DNA of 35,257 bases from Simkaniaceae bacterium (GTDB lineage Bacteria; Chlamydiota; Chlamydiia; Chlamydiales; Simkaniaceae). Position numbers and translations under genes: made by a program. The notes under the pieces were generated by a model. The model saw only the letters and a list, made by a program, of their open reading frames with translations. It did no database searches and was not told the DNA's origin. Shown here piece after piece: positions 1 through 7,974 of this stretch (position 1 is its first letter; each line of letters begins with the position of its first letter). The stretch lies in assembly GCA_030064985.1 (NCBI GenBank), contig JASJDV010000006.1, positions 1 to 35,257 of the forward strand, read 5' to 3'.

Positions 1-598
1 AGTCCAGCATATGGAGCTGTTTCACCCTTTTTCGCTTTAGGAAATGCCGCTTGCTTTGAGGATAGTAAAGTTTGATGAAGCAAAAAGGCTCTTTAACAGA
101 GGAAGGGTTAACATTTGAAACTTTTCCTAGGGTAACAATTAGATATTTTAATGCTGAAAAATTTTCTCAGATTTCACAAGAAGTTTTGCAGGTTTGGCAA
201 CAAACTCTTGGAATCAAAGTCACTTTATCCCCAGTCAGACTGGCCTGCCCATATCGCTGCAATTTAACAGAAAGACGATCAGATCGCAAGCGTAGCGCTT
301 GCTTTTAAGTATAGATCCTATCTACGTACTCCAATTTTTTAAACATAAGGATAGCACGGTGAATCTGGTCAATTGGAAGTCCCAAAAGTACATCGATCTA
401 CTCGAAGCTTCAAATGATGAAGCGGATCTTAAGAAGCGGAAGGCAATTCTTATTGCAGCTGAAAAAGTTCTAATGAATGAGATGCCCATCATCCCTATCT
501 ATTACAACACAGTAGAAATTTCTAAAAAACCACAGCTTACTGGAGTTGTTTTCTCGAAAGGAGATGTAGACTTTAGGTTTGCTCGTTTTTCCCCATAG
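1..598 (+). pseudogene. OppA-type oligopeptide ABC transporter substrate-binding protein, decayed 3' end
   Basis: This is the 3' part of a periplasmic peptide-binding protein (SBP family 5) broken by several frameshifts. The family signal moves between frames: frame 1 reads PAYGAVSPFFALGN and ends at the TGA at 73; frame 2 briefly gives DEAKRLFNR; frame 3 gives TFETFPRVTIRYFNAEKFSQ to about 238; frame 1 resumes with DWPAHIAAI, hits TAA at 265 and continues QKDDQIASVALAFKYR; frame 2 finishes with DPIYVLQFFKHKDSTVNLVN and EMPIIPIYYNT to the TAG at 596-598. The final segment (SDPIY, NWKSQKYIDLL, MPIIPIYY) matches the usual C-terminal pattern of OppA proteins. The gene begins outside the window. 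At least four lesions make a functional product very unlikely. Its tail overlaps the convergent gene at 573-1109 by 26 bases. Confidence 0.82.
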
Positions 599-1109
599 AG
601 GAAAGCGCTTCTTCGGTATCGATCACTTCGGAAAGATAGTATTTTAAGAGTCTCAACACAAATTTTGGAGTGTTATAAACACCCTTTGTTGAAAAAACGA
701 TCTCGAGATGAGGATCCCCGTTTGTGATGAGCGAAATCATGACGATTGTTGTAGGATGATCATCGACAACTTTGGGAACAACCCAAATTGCAAATTGGTG
801 ATTGAATAACGTAACCTTATCAGAGGTTTCTATCACATGAAAATAGTGGGGCAGTTGCTCTTGGTTTTTATCCTCTTCAAAAGAGTCATGAGTTAGAAGA
901 CCTGTCTTTTCTAAAAGTGCCATATCCACTTCTATAATCCCTTCAGGAATCCAACTCGGAAGACTTGAGATGAACTGATTGTAGGCTTGATCCAATTGTA
1001 TGGGATTCATAAATGATCCGCTAGCTCCTTCATTATCTTTCTGAGAGTCGAACCTGCGAAATTCAAAACTCAGCTTTACCAAGCATTCTATGCTTATTTT
1101 TTTCTTCAT
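573..1109 (-). CDS. conserved hypothetical protein (chlamydial)
   Basis: A 178-residue soluble protein that I do not recognise as a named family. It has no signal peptide and no membrane segment. It is acidic and has a plausible alpha/beta body (SWIPEGIIEVDMALLEKTGL, HQFAIWVVPKVV, LEIVFSTKG, FVLRLLKYYLSEVID). The start is uncertain: ATG at 1109 is used here, but ATG at 1010 (MNPIQLDQAYNQF) would remove a basic stretch of 33 residues and has GGAG about 14 bases upstream. In Chlamydia a small hypothetical gene (CT550) lies beside dacF (CT551), so this may be its counterpart; that is a memory-based synteny inference. Its 3' end runs into the decaying oppA remnant on the other strand. Confidence 0.6.
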   Translation of the reverse strand: MKKKISIECLVKLSFEFRRFDSQKDNEGASGSFMNPIQLDQAYNQFISSLPSWIPEGIIEVDMALLEKTGLLTHDSFEEDKNQEQLPHYFHVIETSDKVTLFNHQFAIWVVPKVVDDHPTTIVMISLITNGDPHLEIVFSTKGVYNTPKFVLRLLKYYLSEVIDTEEALSSMGKNEQT

Positions 1110-1202
1110 AGGGACACTTTTCTTTTTTTTAAAGTAGTGATTTATTTTTAATTTTTATTTTCATTTAAACATCTAATATTTAAAATATTTAGCAGGTTTG
1201 TT

Positions 1203-1232
1203 TTGTTGTAACTTTCTTCTAATTGATAAATT
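1203..1232 (+). promoter_or_regulatory. candidate sigma-66/sigma-70-type promoter of dacF
   Basis: TTGTTG at 1203-1208 and TAAATT at 1227-1232 are separated by 18 bases, in an AT-rich leader 33 bases before the chosen dacF start at 1265. The match to TTGACA/TATAAT is partial. It supports ATG 1265 rather than the in-frame TTG at 1223, which would lie inside this element. Confidence 0.3.
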
Positions 1233-1264
1233 TGTTAGAACTAGAAGCAACTCTGGGATTAAAA

Positions 1265-2578
1265 ATGCGGCTACTTTTTCTTTTTTTGTTTCTTTCGGTT
1301 GCATCGCAAGCTTTTTGCAAATCTCTTGATGTGACTGTTTCTGCAAATTCGGCGATCTTAATCAATGCTGAAACAGGAGCCGTTCTTTATGAAAAGAAAG
1401 CTGATGATCGTGCGTATCCTGCGAGTCTTACAAAAATTGCTACCTGTCTCTATTCAATAAAAAAGCATAAGAAAAATCTTAATGAAGTTGTGGCCTGTCC
1501 CCAGCACTGCCTTCGACGCATGAGTAAGTCAGTGAAAGTTGCTCGTGAGTATAAAGATCCAGCTTATCTGTTAGAACCTGATGGTTCTCATTACATGATT
1601 AAAAAAGGGGAAAAACTCCAATTTCTAGAACTTTTGTACGGCCTTATGGTTTCGTCAGGAAACGATGCGGCAAATTATCTTGCCTATTATCTGGGAGGAA
1701 GTATTCCAAAGTTTGTTGAAGGAATGAATGAGTATCTTACAGAGATTGGATGTGAAAATACGCACTTTTCAAATCCCCATGGGTTGCACCATCCTAAGCA
1801 TTATTCCACAGCTCGAGATATCGCTTGTATAGCAAGAGAAGCTTTACAAGTTGATCTGATTCGTTCCATTGTCTCAACCAAAGAACATCAGCGGCTTGAA
1901 ACAAACCTTCAAACAGCAAAAAGAGTTCAAAATAAGAACCTTTTAATCCAACCTGGTAAATTCTTCTATCCTCAAGCTATTGGAATGAAAACAGGCTATC
2001 ACTCAGAGGCAGGCTACACGTACGCAGGGGTAGCAAAAGATCGTGGAAGAACAGTAATAGCCATTCTTTTAGGGTGTGCTGCCTCCTATAATCAATGTTT
2101 CCGAGATGCCATTCGCCTATTTGATGCAGCTTTTGCAGAAGAAAAAGAAGAGAGGCTCCTGTTCAATAAAGAAGAAAATATCTTTAGTCGTGAGATAAAG
2201 CAGGCGAGAGGCTCTTTAAAGGCAACCCTTACAGAAGATGTTGCAATTTCGTATTATCCTGCTGAAGAGCCTGAGATCACGATCGAACTTAATTGGGACT
2301 ACAGAGTGGCTCCGATTGAAAAGGGAAGCTTTGTTGGCTGCATTAACATTCTTGATAAACAGGGAAACCTTGTCAGTACCTCTCCGCTTGTGGCTACAGA
2401 AAATGTGGATCGCGCTTTTACAGCTCTTCTTGTAGATGCGATGAGAGGAGATTGGGTTTGCCCTGATAAAGTTCAACAGATTCTCATCTTCTTCTTAAGT
2501 ATGGCAGTAGGATTGAGTTTGTTTGGTCTTTTTAGAATTGAGACTGTGAAAAAGCGTCGAAAAGTCCACAAGCGTTAA
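1265..2578 (+). CDS. dacF: D-alanyl-D-alanine carboxypeptidase (DacF, penicillin-binding protein 5/6 family)
   Basis: This is a serine D,D-carboxypeptidase that trims the terminal D-Ala of peptidoglycan stem peptides at the outer face of the inner membrane. Counted from ATG 1265 (437 aa), the three active-site motifs are in order: SLTK (S54, K57), SGN (132-134) and KTG (243-245). Residues 1-18 form a signal peptide (RLLFLFLFLSVASQAFC). The C terminus has a hydrophobic helix (ILIFFLSMAVGLSLFGLF) followed by a basic tail, which suggests a membrane anchor in place of the amphipathic anchor usual for PBP5. The ATG is preferred over the upstream TTG at 1223 because it begins the signal peptide and has GGGA six bases upstream. 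The last 84 bases overlap the convergent ksgA. Chlamydiae make only a thin septal peptidoglycan, so the enzyme probably acts at division. Confidence 0.93.
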   Translation: MRLLFLFLFLSVASQAFCKSLDVTVSANSAILINAETGAVLYEKKADDRAYPASLTKIATCLYSIKKHKKNLNEVVACPQHCLRRMSKSVKVAREYKDPAYLLEPDGSHYMIKKGEKLQFLELLYGLMVSSGNDAANYLAYYLGGSIPKFVEGMNEYLTEIGCENTHFSNPHGLHHPKHYSTARDIACIAREALQVDLIRSIVSTKEHQRLETNLQTAKRVQNKNLLIQPGKFFYPQAIGMKTGYHSEAGYTYAGVAKDRGRTVIAILLGCAASYNQCFRDAIRLFDAAFAEEKEERLLFNKEENIFSREIKQARGSLKATLTEDVAISYYPAEEPEITIELNWDYRVAPIEKGSFVGCINILDKQGNLVSTSPLVATENVDRAFTALLVDAMRGDWVCPDKVQQILIFFLSMAVGLSLFGLFRIETVKKRRKVHKR

Positions 2579-3355
2579 CTCTTGAGGGCGCGCACTTTTA
2601 GTCAGTCCTATAGTTTCTAAAGCTGCTTCTATAGCTATTGGAGGAGCCATTTCCTTGAGTGAAGCGCGGAGCATTTTCCGGCGCTTTTGAAAAGCGATAC
2701 GAATCATCTTAAAAAGTTTTTCATAAGGCGTGTCCACTGGAGGTTTTTTGAGATTTAACTGAAGAACGGCAGAATCTACTTTTGGTTTCGGATAAAAACA
2801 TGTTTTAGGAACAGTAAAGAGGAGTTTTGCGTCCGCATGGTAATTGGTAAACACTGTAAATGAGCTGTAATTTTTTGTTTTAATATCTGCGGTGCATCGT
2901 TTTGCGACTTCTTTTTGAACCATCAGATGAATCGATGTAATAAGATCTTGTTTGGGGAGAAGCTCTTGAAGGATGATTCCCGTGAGGCTATAGGGAATAT
3001 TAGCGATGACTTTTACTTTTTGCTCTCCCTTCAATAGGCGTTTAAAAAGAACATTCCTAAAGTCGTCGACTAAGATTTGAAGTTTCCCATTTTGAAGACG
3101 CTTTAAATAGTGGGCCAATTTTTCATCTTTTTCAATCGCAATAACGAAAGCTCCTCTATCTAAGAGTGCCTCAGTTAAAACTCCAGGTCCTGGACCAATT
3201 TCAACAACCGCATCGTCTTCTTGAAGATCTGCTGCTTTAATCATTTTTTTTAAGATATTTCCATCGACAAGAAAATTTTGAGAAAGCCCTTTTTTGGGCT
3301 TAATCTCCATTTTCTTTAGAAACGAATGGAGATCTGAAGGTTTATACAAAGCCAT
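2495..3355 (-). CDS. ksgA: 16S rRNA (adenine1518/1519-N6)-dimethyltransferase RsmA/KsgA
   Basis: This SAM-dependent enzyme dimethylates the two adjacent adenines in the helix 45 loop of 16S rRNA during late 30S assembly. Over 286 residues the hallmarks are QNFLVD (26-31), motif I EIGPGPGVLTEALL (52-65), the acidic post-I residue in AIEKDE, DDFRN, and the catalytic NIPY (119-122, the NLPY motif of the family), followed by KVDSAVLQL and the small C-terminal helical domain (KRRKMLRASL). It is the last gene of the leftward rsmB - SurA-like - ksgA group, 16 bases after the preceding stop. The final 28 codons lie antisense to the end of dacF. The C-terminal KKTKQTQSYCHT tail, beyond the usual end near LVDF, is therefore probably a product of this overlap. 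Confidence 0.95.
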   Translation of the reverse strand: MALYKPSDLHSFLKKMEIKPKKGLSQNFLVDGNILKKMIKAADLQEDDAVVEIGPGPGVLTEALLDRGAFVIAIEKDEKLAHYLKRLQNGKLQILVDDFRNVLFKRLLKGEQKVKVIANIPYSLTGIILQELLPKQDLITSIHLMVQKEVAKRCTADIKTKNYSSFTVFTNYHADAKLLFTVPKTCFYPKPKVDSAVLQLNLKKPPVDTPYEKLFKMIRIAFQKRRKMLRASLKEMAPPIAIEAALETIGLTKSARPQELTLVDFSTLFHSLNSKKTKQTQSYCHT

Positions 3356-3371
3356 GAGATTTTTTTACTAA

Positions 3372-4424
3372 TCAAGGCATAGCAAAGGGTTGATAATCTT
3401 CAGAAAGCTCGCATTTAGGGTTATAGTTTTCGTAACCAAATCGTTTTTTCAAAGATTGAATGTAAGCAGCTTTTTCCTTATCCGAAGTTTCATAGAGGAG
3501 ATCATTTTTGAGCTTATCGTGCATTTGCTCAAAAGTTTCAGGAAGATTTTCGATGATTTCTTTTAAGTAGAAAATGCGCATCACTGTGCTGTTATCAGAG
3601 CGACTCACTTGCGAAACAGGAAGGCTATAAGAATGCGGAGACAAAGCTTTAATCACATCGAAGTGCATTTTTGAAAGCTTTTGTGGTCCACCGCTATAAT
3701 CATCGGATAAACTGATTGTGACCCCAGTTTCTTCGAGCATCGAAGGGAGCTTTTCAATGGGTTGTTCTTCCTTTTTTAGAAGGTTGTAAGCTCTCTTAGC
3801 GACACCCGCGCACTGCTCTTCATCTTTTCCACGGATCGATAATACTTGATATTTCCATTCTTCTTTAGGAGGGTTTTCCTGTAGATATTTTTCATAAGCC
3901 ATTTTAATGACTTGAGGGGTTGTTGTTTGAAATACTTTAGAGTGAACTTTTATTCCAATAAGTTGTTGAATGGTCAGTTCTTGGCGGATCATAGCGCGCG
4001 CTTCTTCATAGTCATAGTTCATTTTATGGAGGTTAGACATAATATTTGGTCCAAACCGTTCTTCTAATTTTTCCCGGACTTCGCCGTCGCTAATTTTGAT
4101 TTCCTTTTGCTGAGCATCTAAGAGGATGAGCTCATCGTGAATCATATCGTCAAGAGTGGGTTGCCATCGGATCAGATAGAATTGATACTTTTCCACGGGC
4201 GATAGATTGAGGTGCGGATAATATTCGAAAAGGAAAAGATCCATTTTTTTTACAACATCATAAAGAGAAATGACCTTTCCATTGATTTTTGCTAGAGGGC
4301 GGTTGTTGATCATCAACCCTGACTGACTCGAAGGTCCCTGAGAGGGTTGTTCCGTTTCATAATCGGCAAACCCTAAAGAAAAAACCGCTGTTAATAAAAA
4401 AATTAAAGAATAGGCTTTTTGCAT
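3372..4424 (-). CDS. SurA-like periplasmic chaperone / peptidyl-prolyl isomerase-like protein
   Basis: A secreted 350-residue protein with the N-terminal SurA-type chaperone fold. Residues 1-20 (MQKAYSLIFLLTAVFSLGFA) are a clear signal peptide. Next come PLAKINGKVISLYDVVKKMD (the usual 'NGEVITxxDV' start), a helical region with DELILLDAQQKEIKISDGEVREKLEERFG, and EEARAMIRQELTIQQLI, a standard SurA_N layout. The following 120 residues sit where a parvulin domain would be, but I see no clear parvulin active site, so isomerase activity is doubtful. ATG 4424 has AAGGA seven bases upstream; an in-frame TTG at 4445, overlapping the rsmB stop, is less likely. In Chlamydia a hypothetical gene sits next to ksgA (CT355/CT354), consistent with this pair. 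The likely role is outer-membrane protein folding. Confidence 0.75.
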   Translation of the reverse strand: MQKAYSLIFLLTAVFSLGFADYETEQPSQGPSSQSGLMINNRPLAKINGKVISLYDVVKKMDLFLFEYYPHLNLSPVEKYQFYLIRWQPTLDDMIHDELILLDAQQKEIKISDGEVREKLEERFGPNIMSNLHKMNYDYEEARAMIRQELTIQQLIGIKVHSKVFQTTTPQVIKMAYEKYLQENPPKEEWKYQVLSIRGKDEEQCAGVAKRAYNLLKKEEQPIEKLPSMLEETGVTISLSDDYSGGPQKLSKMHFDVIKALSPHSYSLPVSQVSRSDNSTVMRIFYLKEIIENLPETFEQMHDKLKNDLLYETSDKEKAAYIQSLKKRFGYENYNPKCELSEDYQPFAMP

Positions 4425-4441
4425 CTCAATCCTTTTAAGTT

Positions 4442-5578
4442 TCAAGTGTTTTGTATTCTACTCAAAACCGCACAATAAAAGCCATCCATCTCTCCATCTT
4501 TTGGAAAAGATTGAAAGGGCTTATCGCTGAGCTTGAGTTGGTATTTATCCATAAAGTAGCTGATTTGTCTCTCATTTTCTCTAGGAAAAATACTGCATGT
4601 TGCATAGACAATTTTTCCATTATGCCTTAAAAACTTCAAGACTTTATCAAAAATTTTACGCTGTTCTTCAATGAGTTGTTCGAGCTTTTCTGGTGTAAAC
4701 TTCCATTTTATATCAGGATTGCGACGGAGCGTTCCACTTCCTGAACAAGGAACATCGAGGAGAATCCAGTCCATCCGGTTTAGAAGGCCTCTTTTCTTTA
4801 ATTTCTCTTCATCCAGAATTTGGGCATTTTGGATTCCCGCGCGCTTCAAACGTTTTTTGGCCTCTACTAAAGCGTGAGGTCGAACATCATAGAGATAAAC
4901 CTGTCCTTTATCCTTCATAAGTGGGGCAAAACCAAGAGTTTTTCCCCCTGATCCTGCACAAAAATCGAGGATATGGTCATTGGGACGGGCTTTGACGTGA
5001 TTGGCAATAAGTTGACTTCCTTCATCTTGCATTTCAAAGAGTCCTTCTTTGAATTCAGGAAGAGCAAAAAAGTTCATCCGCTTTGGAAAAACGATCCCTA
5101 ATTTGGAGTATTTGCAAGGGAAGACCGAGAACAAAGGCTTCCATTTCTTCAAAAGAGCGTCTCGTGTTGTTTTCAAAGGGTTAATGCGAACTGTAGTCGG
5201 GGCTTGTTGATTGGAGTTCAAACAAAGTTCCAGGGCTCTTTTTTCTCCATACGCTTCTTGCAGATAGGTAAAGAAAAACTTTGGAAAACTGACTTGAATG
5301 TGAGGTGGATAATCTTGGCGGCTGTCATGCTGAGAACTTGAGTAGGCTTCAATCCGGTCCTCCCAATTGACCGGCTTTTTGCATCTTGCATCTAAAAGAC
5401 CCTTGCAGCGGATGATTCCGTAAAAGGTTGCACAGATTTCTGCTCGATCTTTTGACCCAACAGCTTTGTGCTTTCTAAAATAATTCCTTAGAAATACATC
5501 CAAAGGAAGAGGGGTTTTCTCTGACTCTCTTAAACTATTTAGTAAGTGATGTTTTCTAAAAGGTTTCATGCGAAACAT
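4442..5578 (-). CDS. rsmB: RsmB/Sun-family rRNA (cytosine-C5)-methyltransferase
   Basis: This is an RNA m5C methyltransferase (NOL1/NOP2/Sun family, called Fmu in Chlamydia), 378 residues. Visible motifs are the SAM-binding DFCAGSGGKT (205-214), the acidic YDVRP (230-234), motif IV LLDVPCSGSGTLRRNPD with PC (C278), and motif VI YATCSIFPRENE with the nucleophile C328. The N-terminal region resembles the NusB-like RNA-binding domain in short form (LDVFLRNYFRKHKAVGSKDR, VSFPKFFFTYL). The likely target is C967 of 16S rRNA, by family. It is first in the leftward operon, so both flanking methyltransferases (RsmB and KsgA) belong to one rRNA-maturation unit around the SurA-like gene. The start could also be the ATG three codons downstream. 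Confidence 0.9.
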   Translation of the reverse strand: MFRMKPFRKHHLLNSLRESEKTPLPLDVFLRNYFRKHKAVGSKDRAEICATFYGIIRCKGLLDARCKKPVNWEDRIEAYSSSQHDSRQDYPPHIQVSFPKFFFTYLQEAYGEKRALELCLNSNQQAPTTVRINPLKTTRDALLKKWKPLFSVFPCKYSKLGIVFPKRMNFFALPEFKEGLFEMQDEGSQLIANHVKARPNDHILDFCAGSGGKTLGFAPLMKDKGQVYLYDVRPHALVEAKKRLKRAGIQNAQILDEEKLKKRGLLNRMDWILLDVPCSGSGTLRRNPDIKWKFTPEKLEQLIEEQRKIFDKVLKFLRHNGKIVYATCSIFPRENERQISYFMDKYQLKLSDKPFQSFPKDGEMDGFYCAVLSRIQNT

Positions 5579-5709
5579 GATAGCAGGAACCTACCCCCAA
5601 ACTCAAATGTCTTTTTTCTTTCTTAAAATCTTTCCTTGTCTTAGGGAGAAACTTCATTGCTATCTCTTTAGATCTTTGGTCTTTTTAAAAGAGAGAAAAG
5701 AGAATTCCC

Positions 5710-5738
5710 TTGATGAAAAACGCTCAGTGACTTAAGCT
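5710..5738 (+). promoter_or_regulatory. candidate promoter upstream of lpxC
   Basis: TTGATG (5710-5715) and TAAGCT (5733-5738) are spaced by 17 bases in the 210-base divergent interval between rsmB and lpxC. The -10 match is weak. It is the best candidate I found for the lpxC-fmt operon. Confidence 0.22.
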
Positions 5739-5771
5739 AGGAGAAAACATTTTTTCACTCAAATTCAACTG

Positions 5772-5782
5772 CCCAAATTGGG
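5772..5782. promoter_or_regulatory. CCCAAATTGGG palindrome just before the lpxC start
   Basis: This perfect palindrome has five-base arms around a central A and lies six bases before the lpxC ATG. It contains the only G-rich (Shine-Dalgarno-like) bases available to lpxC. It could sequester the ribosome-binding site or serve as a small operator; nothing else in the sequence supports either role. Confidence 0.2.
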
Positions 5783-5788
5783 TTTTAC

Positions 5789-6676
5789 ATGTATCCAACT
5801 GACAAATTTTCAACATCTAGAAGACATCAACGCTCTCTTAAAAATGCTGTCTCTTTATGTGGAACAGGTCTTTTTACAGGAATGAGATCAGAGATTAAGC
5901 TGCGCTCTTCTCCTGAAGGGACGGGGATAATTTTTCAACGGATGGATCTTCCAGATAAACCAAAACTTTCAGCTCTTGTTGAACATGTTCAGGAGACTCC
6001 AAGATGTACGATACTAGGCTCTGGAAACTTTCAAATTCAAACCGTTGAACATATTCTTTCTGCAATCAAAGCTTATGAAATTGACAACCTTCTTATTGAA
6101 ATCGAAGGGTCAGAAATTCCAATTTGTGATGGCAGCTCTATGCCCTTTGTGGAGCTTATTGAAAAAGGAGGAATTCTCACACAAAGTCAAACAAAAAAAA
6201 TTCATCACCTTGAAGCTCCTATTTTTTGGTCGAGAGGAGATGTCCATCTAGTGGCTCTTCCTTCAGAAGAATTTCGTATCAGTTACACCTTGAACTATCC
6301 AAATAGCGATCTTTTAAAATCCCAGTTTTACACCGTCCATGTTGACGAAGAAACTTACAAAACTGAAATAGCTCCCGCCCGCACCTTTTCTCTCTATGAA
6401 GAGATTGTTCCTTTGATTGAAAAGGGGAACATCAAGGGAGGGCGTCTTGACAATGCTGTGATTATTAAAGGGGATGCAATTTTAAATCCAGAAGGGGTGC
6501 GTTATAAAGATGAAATGGTTCGACATAAGATATTAGATCTGATTGGAGATCTTTGTCTTGTAGGGCAGTCATTTATTGCTCACGTGATTGCGATTCGTTC
6601 AGGCCATTTCTCAAACACTTCATTTGCTAAAGAGCTCGTCAGTAATTTCACGATGGAGACCGCGAATGTCAGCTGA
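5789..6676 (+). CDS. lpxC: UDP-3-O-acyl-N-acetylglucosamine deacetylase LpxC
   Basis: This zinc amidase catalyses the first committed step of lipid A synthesis, removing the acetyl group from UDP-3-O-acyl-GlcNAc in the cytoplasm. The 295 residues are close to the usual length. Zinc ligands are H88 (TVEHILSAI), H246 and D250 (RHKILDLIGDL). The catalytic His lies in RSGHFSN (H273), and the active-site loop EIPICDGSS is present. The start is the ATG at 5789, giving MYPTDKFSTSRRHQRSL, which leads into the typical 'QRTLKxxVxxxGxGLHxG' pattern (here SLKNAVSLCGTGLFTG; the family histidine is F). It overlaps fabZ by 11 bases. The order lpxC-fabZ-lpxA-fmt is the same as in Chlamydia (CT533-CT530, from memory). 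Confidence 0.96.
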   Translation: MYPTDKFSTSRRHQRSLKNAVSLCGTGLFTGMRSEIKLRSSPEGTGIIFQRMDLPDKPKLSALVEHVQETPRCTILGSGNFQIQTVEHILSAIKAYEIDNLLIEIEGSEIPICDGSSMPFVELIEKGGILTQSQTKKIHHLEAPIFWSRGDVHLVALPSEEFRISYTLNYPNSDLLKSQFYTVHVDEETYKTEIAPARTFSLYEEIVPLIEKGNIKGGRLDNAVIIKGDAILNPEGVRYKDEMVRHKILDLIGDLCLVGQSFIAHVIAIRSGHFSNTSFAKELVSNFTMETANVS

Positions 6677-7133
6677 TGGTTCAAAAGAAAAAGTCATTTT
6701 ACATACAAAACAGATCCGAGATATTCTCCCACACCGTTACCCTTTTTTATTAGTAGACCGTGTGATTGAAATCGATGTAGAAAATAATCATATTGTCGCA
6801 ACAAAATGTGTGACAATTAATGAAGAATTTTTCCAAGGACATTTTCCCCAAGCACCGATTATGCCGGGCGTTCTTATTTTAGAAGCGTTAGCGCAAACCG
6901 GTGGAATCTTGATTCATGAAAAAGGGTTTGTCGATACAACAGCAGTATTACTCAGTGTAAATAATGCCAAGTTTCGTCGCCCCGCTTTTCCTGGAGATGT
7001 GCTTGTTATGCATGTTTATGGCACCCACCTTAGTTCTAAAGGTGGAAAGATCCAAGCAAAAGCGATGATTGATAACAGGCTAGCAGTAGAAGCTGTTATC
7101 GGCTTTGTCTTCAGAGGATTTGAACAGATTTAG
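6666..7133 (+). CDS. fabZ: (3R)-hydroxyacyl-ACP dehydratase FabZ
   Basis: This hot-dog-fold enzyme dehydrates 3-hydroxyacyl-ACP in fatty acid elongation and competes with LpxA for the same hydroxyacyl-ACP pool. It has 155 residues from ATG 6666. The start is supported by GGAG seven bases upstream and by the beginning of the family pattern (DILPHRYPFLLVDRV at 19-33). Catalytic residues are H59 in GHFPQAPIMPGVL and E73 in ILEALAQ. The gene starts inside the end of lpxC and is followed by lpxA after 10 bases, so the three are almost certainly translated from one message. This pairing balances phospholipid against lipid A synthesis. Confidence 0.96.
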   Translation: MSADGSKEKVILHTKQIRDILPHRYPFLLVDRVIEIDVENNHIVATKCVTINEEFFQGHFPQAPIMPGVLILEALAQTGGILIHEKGFVDTTAVLLSVNNAKFRRPAFPGDVLVMHVYGTHLSSKGGKIQAKAMIDNRLAVEAVIGFVFRGFEQI

Positions 7134-7143
7134 GAAGTATTTA

Positions 7144-7974
7144 ATGTCTACTATTCACACCGGAGCGATTATCGAAGACGGAGCCCAGATTGGAAAAAAT
7201 GTAACGATCGAACCTTATGCAATCATCAAAGAGAATGTCATTCTTGGGGATAATGTAACCATTAAGTCTCACGCCTATCTCGACGGTTATACTACGATTG
7301 GCGACGGAACAATCGTTTATCCTTCCACAGTGATTGGGACAAAAACACAAGCCAAAAATTATCATGGCGAGCAAACCTTTGTTAAAATTGGAAAAAATTG
7401 TGAAATCCGAGAGTTTGTAACTATCAATTCTTCGTGTGGAAAAGGGTCAACAGTTGAGGTTGGCAATGAGTGCTTAATTATGGCCTATTGCCATATTGCT
7501 CACCACTGCAAAATTGGAAATCACGTCATCATGGCGAATGGAGCGATGCTAGCAGGTCATGTTGAAATTGAAGAGTATGCAATCATTGGCGGAATGACTC
7601 CTGTCCATCAATTTGTCCGCATTGGAGCTTACGCAATGATTGGGGGATTGAGTCGTATTACTCACGATGTTCCTCCTTACACGTTGGGCGCTGGAAGCCC
7701 TTATCGAGTTGCGGGGCTGAATCTTGTCGGTCTAAAACGGCATAGTTTTTCCCTTGAGCTCCGCAAGTCTCTAACAAAAGCGTTTAAACTCACCTATCGT
7801 TCAGGAATACAATTTACAGAAGCGCTGCAGCAGATCGAAAGCGAAATTAAGAAAAATCCGCCGATCAATCATTGGGTAGACTTTTGTAAAACCTCAAAAA
7901 GAGGGCTTATTGGTCTTCAACCCTTTGGAGCCGCTGATGAGTTTACCGATATAAAAGACGTTCTTGAAGAATGA
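7144..7974 (+). CDS. lpxA: UDP-N-acetylglucosamine acyltransferase LpxA
   Basis: LpxA transfers a 3-hydroxyacyl chain from ACP to the 3-OH of UDP-GlcNAc, the first reaction of lipid A synthesis. The 276-residue protein begins at ATG 7144 (AGGA eight bases upstream). It is built of hexapeptide left-handed beta-helix repeats (GAIIEDGAQIGKNVTIEPYA and so on), interrupted by the loop with NYHGE. The catalytic histidine is H120 in YCHIAHHCKIG, equivalent to E. coli H125. GGMTPVHQFVRIG follows, and the C-terminal helical domain carries the end. Its stop overlaps the fmt start as ATGA (7971-7974), so fmt is translationally coupled. Confidence 0.96.
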   Translation: MSTIHTGAIIEDGAQIGKNVTIEPYAIIKENVILGDNVTIKSHAYLDGYTTIGDGTIVYPSTVIGTKTQAKNYHGEQTFVKIGKNCEIREFVTINSSCGKGSTVEVGNECLIMAYCHIAHHCKIGNHVIMANGAMLAGHVEIEEYAIIGGMTPVHQFVRIGAYAMIGGLSRITHDVPPYTLGAGSPYRVAGLNLVGLKRHSFSLELRKSLTKAFKLTYRSGIQFTEALQQIESEIKKNPPINHWVDFCKTSKRGLIGLQPFGAADEFTDIKDVLEE

